Assembly (NCBI RefSeq): GCF_003687725.1
Contig: NZ_RDOJ01000010.1
Location: 39,130-103,129, forward strand
DNA: 64,000 nucleotides
Direction of reading: 5' to 3'
DNA from: Faecalibacter macacae
GTDB lineage: Bacteria > Bacteroidota > Bacteroidia > Flavobacteriales > Weeksellaceae
The notes under the pieces are model-generated. The model made no database searches, was not told where the DNA came from, and was given only the letters and a program-made list of their open reading frames with translations. The position numbers and the translations under genes were made by a program. Shown one piece after another: positions 29,553-39,102 of the stretch (the first letter of the stretch is position 1; each line of letters begins with the position of its first letter).

Positions 29553-30133
29553 TAAATTTTCTTCAAGGTTTCTTTAACTAAGAATTCAACATCAGCTTCT
29601 GGATTCGTTGCAAGAATTTTTTCCATCACTTTCTCTGCTGATTTTTTAGGAATTCCTAAAACTTCTAAAGCAGATAACGCTTCATTCTTAGATTTATTTT
29701 TGTCTGGCCCTGAATTAACATTTAGAACGATTGTAGGATCTAATTTATCCTTTAAATCAATTATGATTCTTTGTGCAGTTTTTGCTCCAATTCCTTTTAC
29801 GCTTTGAAGCATACGTGCGTCATCATTAGCAATTGCAGTTGCAATTTCTTGAGTAGATAAGGTAGAAATCATCATCATTCCAGATGCTGGACCAACTCCA
29901 TTGACGCTAATAAGTTTTAGAAAGATTTCACGTTCTGATTTTGTAGCAAAACCATATAATAAATGTGCATCTTCTCTTACGATCAAGTGAGTAAAAATTG
30001 TTACTAATTCTTCGTGCTCTAATGCAGAATATGTGTTTAATGAAATATTAACCCAATAGCCAACTCCATTACAATCTATCACAGCACTAGTAGGGTATAT
30101 TTCTACTAATTTTCCTCTTAATTGTGTTATCAT
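29552..30133 (-). CDS. ruvA: Holliday junction branch migration protein RuvA
   Basis: A 193-residue RuvA, which binds four-way junctions and loads the RuvB motor. The OB-fold N-terminus starts MITQLRGKLVEIYP. HhH motifs lie at SVNGVGPASGMMMIST and QSVKGIGAKTAQRIIIDLKDKL, followed by the flexible linker and the C-terminal RuvB-binding domain (ALSALEVLGIPKKSAEKVM). The stop and the sprA start overlap, so translation is probably coupled. Confidence 0.98.
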   Translation of the reverse strand: MITQLRGKLVEIYPTSAVIDCNGVGYWVNISLNTYSALEHEELVTIFTHLIVREDAHLLYGFATKSEREIFLKLISVNGVGPASGMMMISTLSTQEIATAIANDDARMLQSVKGIGAKTAQRIIIDLKDKLDPTIVLNVNSGPDKNKSKNEALSALEVLGIPKKSAEKVMEKILATNPEADVEFLVKETLKKI

Positions 30134-30176
30134 CTCAGTGTAGTATATTCTTAGTTAGGTTGTAAAACAACAATGT

Positions 30177-30184
30177 CAAAAATA
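30177..30184 (-). promoter_or_regulatory. Candidate -7 box (TATTTTTG) for ruvA-sprA
   Basis: It matches TAnnTTTG on the minus strand, 43 nt before the ruvA ATG. Confidence 0.4.
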
Positions 30185-30230
30185 CAATTTATTTGAAGAT
30201 ATTAACTCTTTTTTAAAATTTGTTAAGAAA

Positions 30231-30947
30231 TTACATCGAATGATCTTCCATCCCATTTAATTTTAACGCATCTGGATTGGGTGAGATAAATGGAATATTT
30301 AATTCTAACCCACGTAGAATAAATAATACACCTAATATTATAGTAACGATTGGAAGTATTTTCAAAATGGTTTCTCTTTGTTTTACTGATAAAAAATTAC
30401 CAAATAACACTGTTGCAAACATTAAGGGTAATGTTCCTAAACCAAAGAAAAACATAAACGATGCACTTTTCGCTATAGATCCCATTGCTATGGCTGCTGT
30501 TAAAGTTGCATAGACTGAACCACAAGGTAATAATCCATTCAAAATTCCGATGGTAAATAATGATGAAGAATCTTTTTTAATCAAGTATTTTCCCAACATC
30601 ATTTTTACTTTCACCATCATTTTATTGATTGGCTTTAGAGATGTTGCTCCTTCTTCATAAAATTTTGGAATCATAACAAGAATAATCATCATAACTCCGA
30701 TAGCAATACTAAGATAATTTTGTAGACCAGCAAAAGAAAACGATTGCCCAATTACTCCTAATATAGCTCCTAAAATTGTATAAGTCGTAATACGACCAAA
30801 TTGATAAGTAAGGTTTCTTAGCGAAAATTTAAGTTTATTTTCAGCATTCAAACCTAGGGATAAAGCAATAGGACCACACATCCCTACGCAATGTAGAGAT
30901 GATGTAAGTCCTATTGTTAATGCTAGTAATATTATTGTGAAATCCAC
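30231..30947 (-). CDS. Sulfite exporter TauE/SafE family protein in the cco locus
   Basis: A 238-residue membrane protein with about six helices of the DsbD/CcdA-like 'urease accessory protein H' type. The motif SSLHCVGMCGPIALSLG near the N-terminus and NGLLPCGSVYATL mid-protein place paired cysteines in or near the membrane. It is a constant companion of ccoG/ccoH in Bacteroidota, so a role in copper delivery or redox maturation of the cbb3 oxidase is likely (inference). It overlaps ccoH by 16 bp. Transport of sulfite is only the family's nominal annotation. Confidence 0.85.
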   Translation of the reverse strand: MDFTIILLALTIGLTSSLHCVGMCGPIALSLGLNAENKLKFSLRNLTYQFGRITTYTILGAILGVIGQSFSFAGLQNYLSIAIGVMMIILVMIPKFYEEGATSLKPINKMMVKVKMMLGKYLIKKDSSSLFTIGILNGLLPCGSVYATLTAAIAMGSIAKSASFMFFFGLGTLPLMFATVLFGNFLSVKQRETILKILPIVTIILGVLFILRGLELNIPFISPNPDALKLNGMEDHSM

Positions 30948-31375
30948 TGTACGGTTTTTTTAACCAAGTACTCTTTATTTTCGTTTTTCCACTTTAAGAA
31001 TAATTCGTACTCTCCATCTTTTAATTTATTAGCCGGTATTAACATTTTGTTTTTTCCATCTAATTTTAATGGCATACGAATATCATCTAATTCATTATTA
31101 TTTCTCATTAAAAATAAACTTCCTTCGTTAGGAACTATTTCTACTGGGAAAGTTAAAACCATACCATTCGCTTGCGAATTAATAACTGGTTTTTCTGCAA
31201 GAGCATTTGCTCTTTTTTCAGCATCAATTTCATTTTGGAAAGTCAATTCCTTTTCATAATAATCTTCCGTAACCATTGCGTGTCCAGAATCATTCGCAGA
31301 GAACAATAATGTTAAGATGAATATCATAAAACATCCTAAGGCAATCGCTATATAATGACCCCAATTTAATTTCAT
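30932..31375 (-). CDS. ccoH: FixH/CcoH family protein
   Basis: A 147-residue protein with one N-terminal membrane helix (HYIAIALGCFMIFILTLLF) and a periplasmic domain. The family signature follows the helix (MVTEDYYEKELTFQNEIDAEKRA). FixH/CcoH is needed for assembly of cbb3 oxidase. It lies 7 bp after ccoG and overlaps the next gene. Confidence 0.93.
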   Translation of the reverse strand: MKLNWGHYIAIALGCFMIFILTLLFSANDSGHAMVTEDYYEKELTFQNEIDAEKRANALAEKPVINSQANGMVLTFPVEIVPNEGSLFLMRNNNELDDIRMPLKLDGKNKMLIPANKLKDGEYELFLKWKNENKEYLVKKTVQWISQ

Positions 31376-31382
31376 ACTTTTA

Positions 31383-32861
31383 TTATTTATATGGTGAAGA
31401 GAAACTTGTTTCGTACTTATCTATCACTTTTCCATTCTGATCAACTAAACCGATTACAACTAATTCTTTGTAAGATTTAACTTCACTTTGTGGAATTTTA
31501 AGATAGAATTTCCCTTGAATAATTTCTCCTTTGTTTAAAGGTAAGTTATTATCTCCAACATACATTTCTACGACAGAATTTTTGTGAGATAATAATTGAA
31601 TTTTTACCAATTGATCTTCGTTTGTCTTATTATACAAAGTATACTCTAATTGATTTACATAATAAGTTCCTTCAGTTGTGTAACTCGTTCCTGGAACTTT
31701 TAAATATTTAGACTCAACTAATGATCTACTGAATAAGAATGCAGACATTACTCCAATTAATAAAACTAATGCAACTGTATATGCAGCTAATCGTTTTGTA
31801 AATTTGAATTTTTCTCCTTTTTTGATATTATCTTCAGAAGCGTAACGAATTAATCCAGTAGGTAAACCAATTTTATCCATTACTTCGTCACACGCATCAA
31901 TACATGCAGTACAGTTAACACATTCTAATTGGATACCTTCACGGATATCGATACCAGTAGGACAGACAGCTACACATTGACCACAGTCAATACAATCTCC
32001 TTTTCCTGCTGCTGCACGATCTTCGTTCTTTTTATATTTTGAACGTCCTGAAGTTCCTTCACCACGTTTAAAATCATAAGTAACATTAATCGTTTGAGAA
32101 TCGATTAAAACTCCTTGAAAACGTCCATAAGGACAAACTAATGTACAAGCTTGTTCGCGGAACCATGCAAAAACAAAATAGAACAATACTGTAAAGAAAA
32201 TTAAACCAAAGAATGTACTAAATTGTTCTATAGGACCATCTAAGATCAAATTAATTAATGCTTCTTTACCTACAATATAAGCTAAAAACACATTTGATAT
32301 CAAGAATGATATAATTGCGAAAATAGTCCATTTTAAAAGTTTCTTTCTGATCTTTTCTTCGTCCCATTCTTGTTTATCTAAACGCATTTGCTTTGCACGA
32401 TCACCTTCAATAGCATATTCGATACGACGGAAAACCATTTCCAAGAAGATTGTCTGAGGACAAATCCAACCACAGAAAAGACGTCCGTAGGCCATTGTAA
32501 ACAGAATAATGAAAATGATAGTCGTAATCATCCCAATTGCTAATAAAAAGAAATCGGATGTAAAGAATGGAAAACCTAAGATTACAAATTCTCTACTAAT
32601 AACATCAAATTTAAAAATAGGGTTACCGTTCGGTAACGTAATAAATGGAGTAATGAATAAGATAGCTAATAACACATAGCTTACATATTGCCGTTTAGTA
32701 GTATAATTTCCACTTGGCTTCTTTGGATAAACCCATTTACGTTTACCCGACTTCTCCATTGTACCTATCGAATTACGAACTTCTTCGTTCATCTGACTTA
32801 CTTCGTCAAAATGCTCGTCTAATTTAAATTCTTCTTTATTATCTGAATTTGAAATACTCAT
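31383..32861 (-). CDS. ccoG: Cytochrome c oxidase accessory protein CcoG (FixG/RdxA)
   Basis: A 492-residue membrane ferredoxin-like protein with about five membrane helices and two clustered Fe-S binding motifs (GDCIDCGQCVAVCPTGID and ECVNCTACIDACDEVM, about residues 290-335). A periplasmic Ig-like C-terminal domain follows. Known CcoG reduces Cu(II) to Cu(I) for cbb3 assembly. Further cysteines (RLFCGWICPQTI and EQACTLVCPYGRF) are typical of the family. It follows the oxidase terminator, so it may have its own transcript or rely on read-through. Confidence 0.96.
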   Translation of the reverse strand: MSISNSDNKEEFKLDEHFDEVSQMNEEVRNSIGTMEKSGKRKWVYPKKPSGNYTTKRQYVSYVLLAILFITPFITLPNGNPIFKFDVISREFVILGFPFFTSDFFLLAIGMITTIIFIILFTMAYGRLFCGWICPQTIFLEMVFRRIEYAIEGDRAKQMRLDKQEWDEEKIRKKLLKWTIFAIISFLISNVFLAYIVGKEALINLILDGPIEQFSTFFGLIFFTVLFYFVFAWFREQACTLVCPYGRFQGVLIDSQTINVTYDFKRGEGTSGRSKYKKNEDRAAAGKGDCIDCGQCVAVCPTGIDIREGIQLECVNCTACIDACDEVMDKIGLPTGLIRYASEDNIKKGEKFKFTKRLAAYTVALVLLIGVMSAFLFSRSLVESKYLKVPGTSYTTEGTYYVNQLEYTLYNKTNEDQLVKIQLLSHKNSVVEMYVGDNNLPLNKGEIIQGKFYLKIPQSEVKSYKELVVIGLVDQNGKVIDKYETSFSSPYK

Positions 32862-32895
32862 CTTGAAACTATTTATATCTATACAAATTTACAAT

Positions 32896-32933
32896 TAAAA
32901 AAAGAAAGAGAGCTTATAAATAAGCTCTCTTTC
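32896..32933 (-). terminator. Terminator after ccoP
   Basis: A perfect 13-bp stem (GAAAGAGAGCTTA / TAAGCTCTCTTTC) with a 4-nt loop and a T-run on the minus strand separates the structural genes (ccoS-NO-Q-P) from the accessory genes (ccoG-H). Confidence 0.92.
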
Positions 32934-32962
32934 CTAATGATATATGTTTGTAAAACACTTTA

Positions 32963-33910
32963 TTATTTCTGTTTCCATGCCTCTACAACATCCCCTTGAG
33001 GTGCTGCAGCTCCATCAGCTTCAGTTAAAGTTTTTTCAACTTGGTTGATGTGGTAAACGTAAGAAGCAACTTTCTCAATCGCTAAACCAGATAATTCTTT
33101 TCTTTGTCCGAAAGCTCTCATCTGTGGATTGTGAGGTGCACCATCATAAACGATTCCGTAGATATTTAAGAATAAGTCTTCATTCTCGTGGTTAATCCAA
33201 GAATCATCAGTTAAGTTTGGTCCAATACCTCCTTTACCTGCGTCTAAGTGACATTGAGTACAGTTTTGAGTAAAGATTTTCTTTCCTTCTTCAACAACTG
33301 CTGGGTCGTTAGATTTGTTAACTGCTCCTTCGATAGTAATATCGTTAGCTTCAGCCCATTTAGCATCTCTTTCATCTAAGATAGCCATCTCTTCTTCGAA
33401 CTCTCTATCCATGTGAGCGAAATCTGTAAACGCATATGATAACATATAAGTGATACAGAAAACTATACCGAAGTAGAATAAAGATAACCACCATTGTGGT
33501 AATGCATTATCTAACTCTTTAATTCCATCAAAACCGTGATCGATGATGATAGCTTCTTCTTCTTCAGCAGATTGTTTTTTAGATGCTGAACTGAATAATC
33601 TTGTAAAGAATCCAATTTTAGATTCAGCGATATATTCAGCTTGTTCTTCTGCTGATAATTTTTTGAACTTTTGTGTTTCTACAACTTTATTTAATGCATT
33701 AATTATTAATAACATTACTAAAGCGATAGCCACAACAGCCCAAACGATTCCTTGTTTAACAACAGCTCCTAAGTGAGTAAATAAGTTGTTAATCATTCCT
33801 TTAAAACCTGGTTCAGCAACAGTTTCTACTGGCGTTACCATTGTGAATGCTAAAATAATAGCAAGCATTGTTAAAGGAATAAATATATAAGCTGGGGTAC
33901 GTTGTCTCAT
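32963..33910 (-). CDS. ccoP: cbb3-type cytochrome c oxidase subunit III (CcoP), single heme c
   Basis: A 315-residue subunit that passes electrons to the CcoNO core. Membrane helices lie at about 10-28 and 55-72, with another at 142-162 carrying the CcoP N-terminal signature (FDGIKELDNALPQWWLSLFYFG). The C-terminal cytochrome c domain has one CXXCH (CTQCH, residues 217-221) and a probable Met ligand further on. Proteobacterial CcoP has two hemes c; only one motif is present here, as in other Bacteroidota. It overlaps the CcoQ-like gene by 4 bp (ATGA). Confidence 0.95.
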   Translation of the reverse strand: MRQRTPAYIFIPLTMLAIILAFTMVTPVETVAEPGFKGMINNLFTHLGAVVKQGIVWAVVAIALVMLLIINALNKVVETQKFKKLSAEEQAEYIAESKIGFFTRLFSSASKKQSAEEEEAIIIDHGFDGIKELDNALPQWWLSLFYFGIVFCITYMLSYAFTDFAHMDREFEEEMAILDERDAKWAEANDITIEGAVNKSNDPAVVEEGKKIFTQNCTQCHLDAGKGGIGPNLTDDSWINHENEDLFLNIYGIVYDGAPHNPQMRAFGQRKELSGLAIEKVASYVYHINQVEKTLTEADGAAAPQGDVVEAWKQK

Positions 33911-34113
33911 TTTATAGTATTTTTTTCGTCTGTCTCTTCTTCTGATTCCAAATCAAGTGGAACATGTTCATAACTTTTGTAGTAACCTTTTGGTTTCTTC
34001 CATACAATGTAGAATAAACCTACAAAGAACAGAATGAAAGCCAAAAGGATTAAAGTTTGATACAAACTTGCGTTATCATAATCAGAGAAAAACTCCTTAT
34101 AATATTTTAACAT
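33907..34113 (-). CDS. ccoQ: CcoQ-like cbb3 oxidase subunit
   Basis: A 68-residue protein with a single membrane helix (LYQTLILLAFILFFVGLFYIV) followed by the CcoQ-type KKPKGYYKSYEHVPLD segment and an acidic tail (ESEEETDEKN). CcoQ stabilises the oxidase complex. It overlaps ccoNO by 1 bp and ccoP by 4 bp, so the three are translationally coupled. Confidence 0.9.
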   Translation of the reverse strand: MLKYYKEFFSDYDNASLYQTLILLAFILFFVGLFYIVWKKPKGYYKSYEHVPLDLESEEETDEKNTIK

Positions 34114-36389
34114 TAATTACTAGCTGTTTCTATTTGATCTGCTTTTATATCAGTTCCTAAACGTTGTAAGTAAGCGATTAAAGCTGTAATCTCACGTTTG
34201 TGTAATGGAACAAATTCTTCACCAGAAGCTTTTGCATCTTTTTCTTTATTAGCCCATAATTCTTTTAAATCTGGTGCATCTTTAAAGATACTTGCTTCAA
34301 TTGCTAAAGCTTGACGATCCATAGAAACTCTCATACTATCAAAATCTTCTTGCTCGTAAGGAACTCCTAAAGAAACCATAGCTTTCATTTTATCCTTAGT
34401 TAAAGATTCATCTAATGTATTCTCAACTAACCAAGGGTAACGTGGCATGATCGATCCGTCAGAAGTTTCACGAGGATTCCACATGTGCTTGTAGTGCCAA
34501 GCATCTGGGTTTTTACCTCCTTCACGGTGTAAATCTGGACCTGTACGTTTAGATCCCCATAAGAATGGGTGGTCATATACGAATTCTCCAGCTTTAGAGT
34601 ATTCACCGTAACGTTTTACTTCATCACGGAACGGACGAATCATCTGTGTGTGACAAGCATTACATCCTTCACGAATATATAAATCACGTCCTTCTAATTC
34701 TAATGCAGTATATGGTTTTACACTTGCAATAGTTGGAATGTTTGATTTAACTGTTAAAGTTGGAACGATTTCAACTAATCCTCCTACAGCTAAAGTTAAA
34801 ACTGCACCAATAGTCATGATTACTGGCATACGCTCAATCCAAGTGTGAACAGTTTCACCTTCAGCACGAGCTGCAGATTTAGGAGCTAATGCAGGAGCAG
34901 AAACTTCCTCGTTGTTTACAAATGATCCTTGTTTAACCGTTTTGATAACATTGATTACCATTAAGATTGCTCCAATTAAGTATAATGTACCACCGAATGC
35001 ACGTAATGGGTATAACCATTGTTTTAAGATAGTAACTGTTTGTAGGAAGTTACCGTATTCTAATGTACCATCTTCTGCAAATTGTTTCCACATTAAACCT
35101 TGTGTCCAACCTGCAACGTACATTGGGATAACCCAGAATAAGATACCGAAAGTACCAATCCAGAAGTGTGTGTTAGCTAATTTGATAGAAGCTAATCTTG
35201 TATTAAATAATTTAGGTACTAAGTAGTAAACTACCCCGAAAGCCATAAATCCGTTCCATCCTAATGTACCAACGTGTACGTGAGCAGGAACCCAGTCCGT
35301 AAAGTGACCGATTTTATTTAATGTTTTTGTTGCTAATAAAGGTCCCTCGAATGTAGCCATACCATAACAAGTTAATGCTACTACAAAGAATTTTAAAATA
35401 GGATTTTCTCTTACTTTATCCCAAGATCCACGTAACGTTAATAAACCGTTTAACATACCTCCCCAAGATGGAGCGATTAACATGATAGAGAACCCTGTAC
35501 CTAAAGCTTGTGCCCACCCTGGTAACGCAGTGTATAATAAATGGTGAGGTCCAGCCCAGATGTAGATAAAGATTAATGACCAGAAGTGGATAATAGATAA
35601 CTTGTACGAGAATACAGGTCTGTTAGCCGCTTTTGGTACAAAGTAGTACATTAAACCTAAGATTGGTGTAGTTAAGAAGAATGCTACTGCATTGTGTCCG
35701 TACCACCATTGTACTAAGGCATCTTGAACTCCAGAGTAAATTGAATAAGATTTTGGTGCTAATGGGTTGAATGACACAGGTAATTCTAAGTTATTGAATA
35801 CGTGTAACATTGTGATACCAGCCCAAGTACCGATAAAGAACCAAATCGCTACGTATAAGTGACGTACACGACGGTTTGCAATAGTTAAGAACATTTGTAA
35901 ACCAAACATTACCCAAACTAAGGCGATTAAGATGTCAATTGGCCATTCGTGCTCGGCATACTCCTTAGAAGTATTGAAACCTAACGTGAAAGTCACTAAT
36001 GACGATACAATAAATAATTGCCATCCCCAGAAAATTGTCCAGCTCATTACATCACTGTACATTCTAGTTTTTAACAATCTTTGGATTGAATAGTACGCTC
36101 CACTGAAGAAACTGTTACCAACGAAAGCGAAAACCGCTAACGTGGTATGAATCATACGAAGCCTACCGAATCCTAACTTTCCTTGAGAGTCTACAAGACC
36201 TTGAATTCCTGCCCCAGATCCATTAACCATGGGATCATCAGTACCAAAAAGAACTTCTGGTAAAGTTGGGAAGAAAAGCAAAGTTGCTACTAAAACTCCA
36301 TAGAAAAATGCCATAACTGCCCAAAACAATGTGGCATAAACGAAATACTTTACGATCTTATTGTCGTAACTAAAAGTCTGCATTTGCAT
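34113..36389 (-). CDS. ccoNO: Fused cbb3-type cytochrome c oxidase subunits I and II (CcoN-CcoO)
   Basis: A 758-residue fusion. The N-terminal ~500 residues are CcoN (catalytic subunit: 12 helices, heme b and heme b3/CuB ligand histidines, e.g. QWWYGHNAVAFFLTTP, GPHHLLYTALP and VPAHVHVGTLGWNG). The C-terminal part is CcoO, anchored by a helix, with one heme c motif (CNACH, residues 576-580) followed by TQMIRPFRDEVKRYGEYS and MPRYPWL. The enzyme is a high-affinity terminal oxidase for low oxygen. Fusion of the two subunits is usual in Bacteroidota. It follows ccoS without a gap. Confidence 0.97.
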   Translation of the reverse strand: MQMQTFSYDNKIVKYFVYATLFWAVMAFFYGVLVATLLFFPTLPEVLFGTDDPMVNGSGAGIQGLVDSQGKLGFGRLRMIHTTLAVFAFVGNSFFSGAYYSIQRLLKTRMYSDVMSWTIFWGWQLFIVSSLVTFTLGFNTSKEYAEHEWPIDILIALVWVMFGLQMFLTIANRRVRHLYVAIWFFIGTWAGITMLHVFNNLELPVSFNPLAPKSYSIYSGVQDALVQWWYGHNAVAFFLTTPILGLMYYFVPKAANRPVFSYKLSIIHFWSLIFIYIWAGPHHLLYTALPGWAQALGTGFSIMLIAPSWGGMLNGLLTLRGSWDKVRENPILKFFVVALTCYGMATFEGPLLATKTLNKIGHFTDWVPAHVHVGTLGWNGFMAFGVVYYLVPKLFNTRLASIKLANTHFWIGTFGILFWVIPMYVAGWTQGLMWKQFAEDGTLEYGNFLQTVTILKQWLYPLRAFGGTLYLIGAILMVINVIKTVKQGSFVNNEEVSAPALAPKSAARAEGETVHTWIERMPVIMTIGAVLTLAVGGLVEIVPTLTVKSNIPTIASVKPYTALELEGRDLYIREGCNACHTQMIRPFRDEVKRYGEYSKAGEFVYDHPFLWGSKRTGPDLHREGGKNPDAWHYKHMWNPRETSDGSIMPRYPWLVENTLDESLTKDKMKAMVSLGVPYEQEDFDSMRVSMDRQALAIEASIFKDAPDLKELWANKEKDAKASGEEFVPLHKREITALIAYLQRLGTDIKADQIETASN

Positions 36390-36553
36390 TATGAGTCGAT
36401 TTTATCTTTAGTTTTTTTATCCTCTTTTAACATTCTGACTGCTGGTGATTCATCATCATCAAACTGTCCCTTCTTAAATCCTACAAAAAAGAATAAAAGA
36501 AAGATTGCGCCTAACGAGACGCTGACCATTATCATTAATAATAATATCCCCAT
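36389..36553 (-). CDS. ccoS: cbb3-type cytochrome oxidase assembly protein CcoS
   Basis: A 54-residue protein with one helix (MGILLLMIMVSVSLGAIFLL) and the CcoS tail pattern KKGQFDDDESPAVRML. CcoS is required for cofactor insertion into cbb3 oxidase. The frame is open back to 36613, but ATG 36553 matches the family start. A promoter box lies 8 nt before it. It overlaps the ccoNO start by 1 bp. Confidence 0.93.
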   Translation of the reverse strand: MGILLLMIMVSVSLGAIFLLFFFVGFKKGQFDDDESPAVRMLKEDKKTKDKIDS

Positions 36554-36561
36554 ATCATTTA

Positions 36562-36569
36562 CAAAATTA
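36562..36569 (-). promoter_or_regulatory. Candidate -7 box (TAATTTTG) for ccoS-ccoNO-ccoQ-ccoP
   Basis: It matches TAnnTTTG on the minus strand, with a TTG 21 nt further upstream (CATTGTGATAAG). It would give a 5' leader of only a few nucleotides before ccoS. Confidence 0.5.
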
Positions 36570-36633
36570 CAAAGCCTCAAGTTCTTATCACAATGATTTT
36601 GGTCAGAGGCCATTTTTGAATTCTAATTTAAAC

Positions 36634-39027
36634 TCATTCTAAATTCCATTTATGTAAATAATCGGTAATTCTTGTACTTGCCGTTGCAAATATAAGAACT
36701 GAAACCGAACTTACTGGCATTAAAATAGCAGCTACTACAGGCTCTAAATAACCTGTCACAGCAAAAGCTAATCCAATGATATTGTATGCAAAACTAATAA
36801 TAAATGCTATTAAAATTAATCGCATTGATTGTTTTGAAATTTTCATAAAATCAGGAATCAAACTAAAATTACGAGCATCCAAAATACCATCACATGATGG
36901 TGTAAAACTATTCATATCATCAGAAATAGTTATACCAACCGTACTTTGTTTTAGAGCTCCGGCGTCATTTAATCCATCACCCAACATCAAAACTTTCTTT
37001 CCTTTAATTTCTAATGTCTTAATATATTCTAATTTATCTGCTGGCGATTGATTAAACATCAACAAAGTGTTTTTAGGGAAAATTCCTTGTAAAAACTCTT
37101 TTTCAGAATCATTATCACCCGAAAGAATATGTAAATTATATCCTTCTAATTGAGAAATTAAATTATCTAAACCTTTTCGGTATCGATTTTTATAAACATA
37201 TTTACCATAAACGACATTATCTATAGAAATATAAACTTCTGTTTGATTTAAAGAGGAAACACCATCAGCTCCTACAAAGCTTCTTGATCCAACTTTAATA
37301 AAATATCCATCTACGTTTCCTTGCTGTCCTTTACCAATCACTTCTTCATAATCTTGCACATCAGCATGATCATTTACATTTAATTTACGATGTAAAGTTC
37401 TACTTAATGGGTGATTAGAATTACGTAACAAACTACGTACTAACACTTGTAAATCACTCGTTAAATCTTTTCCTTCATAAGAAATATTAGCATCATCACT
37501 TTCAGTAATTGTACCTGTTTTATCAAACACAACATCTGTAATTTTAGCTAAATTTTCTATTGTAGCTGTGTTCTTTACGTAAAACTTCTTGTTACCAAAA
37601 ACGCGCATTACATTTCCTAAAATAAAAGGCGAAGATAATCCAAGAGCACATGGACAAGCGATAATCAAAATAGAAGTTACAACTTTAAGAATCAATGATG
37701 GATCTACAAACCACCAAACAATAGCTGAAACTAACGTAATACCTAAAATAATTAACGTAAAATAATGGCTGATGTGATTTGTAAAGGCATTTAGTTCTGA
37801 TTCTTGTTTACTAAACGCATCGTTATTCCATAATTGTGTCAAATAACTTTGATTAACTTCTGAAATAATTTCTAATTCTATAGCGTGACCAGATTGTTTA
37901 CCTCCTGCAAATATTTTATCTCCTGATTTTTTCGGAATCAAACGAGATTCTCCTGTTACGAAAGAGTTATCAATCATTCCTTCACCATGTATTAAAATTG
38001 CATCTGCAGGAATAATCTCTTCATTTCTAACTAATATTCTATCACCTTTCTTTAATTCAGACAGTAAAATAGGTTGTTCTACATCACCTTCTAAACGAGC
38101 AACTGCAACAGGATAAAACGATTTGTAATCACGATCGAACGCTAAAGATTTAATTGTTTGTTGTTGAAACCATTTCCCCGTTAACATCAAGAACAATAAA
38201 GCCGCCAATGTATCGAAATATCCTGGAGATAAATCAAAAATAATATCGTAGGTTGATTTAAACATAATTACGATAATTCCTAAAGCAATAGGAATATCTA
38301 AATTGATGTATTTATTCTTTAAACCTTGCCAAGCAGATCTAAAATAATCGGTCGATGAGTAGAAAAAAACTGGTAATGCTAAGAAAAACATTGCCCATCT
38401 AAAATAAGCCTTGTTTTCTTCTAACCAAGACTCTTTTACATCACCAAAAAACTCAACATACTCAGGGAAAGAAAGTAGCATAATGTTACCAAAGGCAAAC
38501 CCGGCGACTACTAATTTACTTACTAGCGATCTATCTGTTTTTACAACCTCTTTTTTATCTATTGATTTTAAATTAACAGATGGTTTATATCCAAGATTTG
38601 TCATTAATCTTGCAACATCTCCCAATTTTAATTCTTCATGTCTAAATGTTATTTGAACAACTTTCTTGGTAAAGTTTACATTCGAAGAAATAATTGCCGG
38701 ATTGATAGTTTCTAAACTCTCTAACAACCAAATACATGATGTACAATGGATAACTGGCACCTCGAAAGAGACCACAGAAATCCCATCATCAGAAAAATCT
38801 ACTACTTTATCGAAGATTTCTTTGGTGTTTAAAAAATCGAATTGGTGATCTCCACGAGCATCGGGACGAACACCTGCATTTTGATTTAAGTTATAGTAAT
38901 CACTTAAATTATTTATGTTTAAGACCTCATATACAGTCTTACAACCTTGGCAACAGAACTCTTTCTGATCGAACTCAATTCTCTCTTCTTCAATTCCTTG
39001 CCCACAGTGGAAACAATTCTCTGCCAT
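36634..39027 (-). CDS. ccoI: Copper-translocating P-type ATPase CcoI (FixI)
   Basis: A 797-residue P1B-type ATPase that supplies copper for the cbb3 oxidase. The N-terminal Cys-rich domain (CFHCGQGI and FCCQGCKTVYEVL, residues 4-40) and a heavy-metal-associated domain (HCTSCIWLLESL) precede eight membrane helices. The CPC motif (IACPCALGLSSPF), phosphorylation site (VFDKTGTIT) and hinge (GDGLNDAGAL) are intact. The frame has an ATG at 39039, but MAENCFHC at 39027 matches the family. It is divergent from the Crp-family gene. Confidence 0.95.
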   Translation of the reverse strand: MAENCFHCGQGIEEERIEFDQKEFCCQGCKTVYEVLNINNLSDYYNLNQNAGVRPDARGDHQFDFLNTKEIFDKVVDFSDDGISVVSFEVPVIHCTSCIWLLESLETINPAIISSNVNFTKKVVQITFRHEELKLGDVARLMTNLGYKPSVNLKSIDKKEVVKTDRSLVSKLVVAGFAFGNIMLLSFPEYVEFFGDVKESWLEENKAYFRWAMFFLALPVFFYSSTDYFRSAWQGLKNKYINLDIPIALGIIVIMFKSTYDIIFDLSPGYFDTLAALLFLMLTGKWFQQQTIKSLAFDRDYKSFYPVAVARLEGDVEQPILLSELKKGDRILVRNEEIIPADAILIHGEGMIDNSFVTGESRLIPKKSGDKIFAGGKQSGHAIELEIISEVNQSYLTQLWNNDAFSKQESELNAFTNHISHYFTLIILGITLVSAIVWWFVDPSLILKVVTSILIIACPCALGLSSPFILGNVMRVFGNKKFYVKNTATIENLAKITDVVFDKTGTITESDDANISYEGKDLTSDLQVLVRSLLRNSNHPLSRTLHRKLNVNDHADVQDYEEVIGKGQQGNVDGYFIKVGSRSFVGADGVSSLNQTEVYISIDNVVYGKYVYKNRYRKGLDNLISQLEGYNLHILSGDNDSEKEFLQGIFPKNTLLMFNQSPADKLEYIKTLEIKGKKVLMLGDGLNDAGALKQSTVGITISDDMNSFTPSCDGILDARNFSLIPDFMKISKQSMRLILIAFIISFAYNIIGLAFAVTGYLEPVVAAILMPVSSVSVLIFATASTRITDYLHKWNLE

Positions 39028-39036
39028 ATTCTTTTG

Positions 39037-39044
39037 CAAAATTA
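39037..39044 (-). promoter_or_regulatory. Candidate -7 box (TAATTTTG) for ccoI
   Basis: It matches TAnnTTTG on the minus strand, 9 nt before the chosen ccoI ATG. It is arranged back-to-back with the box for the Crp-family gene. Confidence 0.4.
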
Positions 39045-39068
39045 CTTTCCTTTTATCAGAAATAACCT

Positions 39069-39076
39069 TAACTTTG
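39069..39076 (+). promoter_or_regulatory. Candidate -7 box (TAACTTTG) for the Crp-family gene
   Basis: It matches TAnnTTTG and lies 26 nt before the ATG. The imperfect palindrome TTATCAGAAATAA lies between the two divergent boxes and is a possible regulator site. Confidence 0.45.
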
Positions 39077-39102
39077 TATGAGATAAGTCATAACACATAG
39101 CA

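Noticed and set aside
22928..29577. Several 60-90-residue frames on the plus strand opposite sprA and ruvA
   Set aside because: Antisense shadows without starts, families or promoters.
36554..36613. N-terminal extension of CcoS
   Set aside because: Polar extension before the membrane helix, not found in CcoS, and it overlaps the promoter box.
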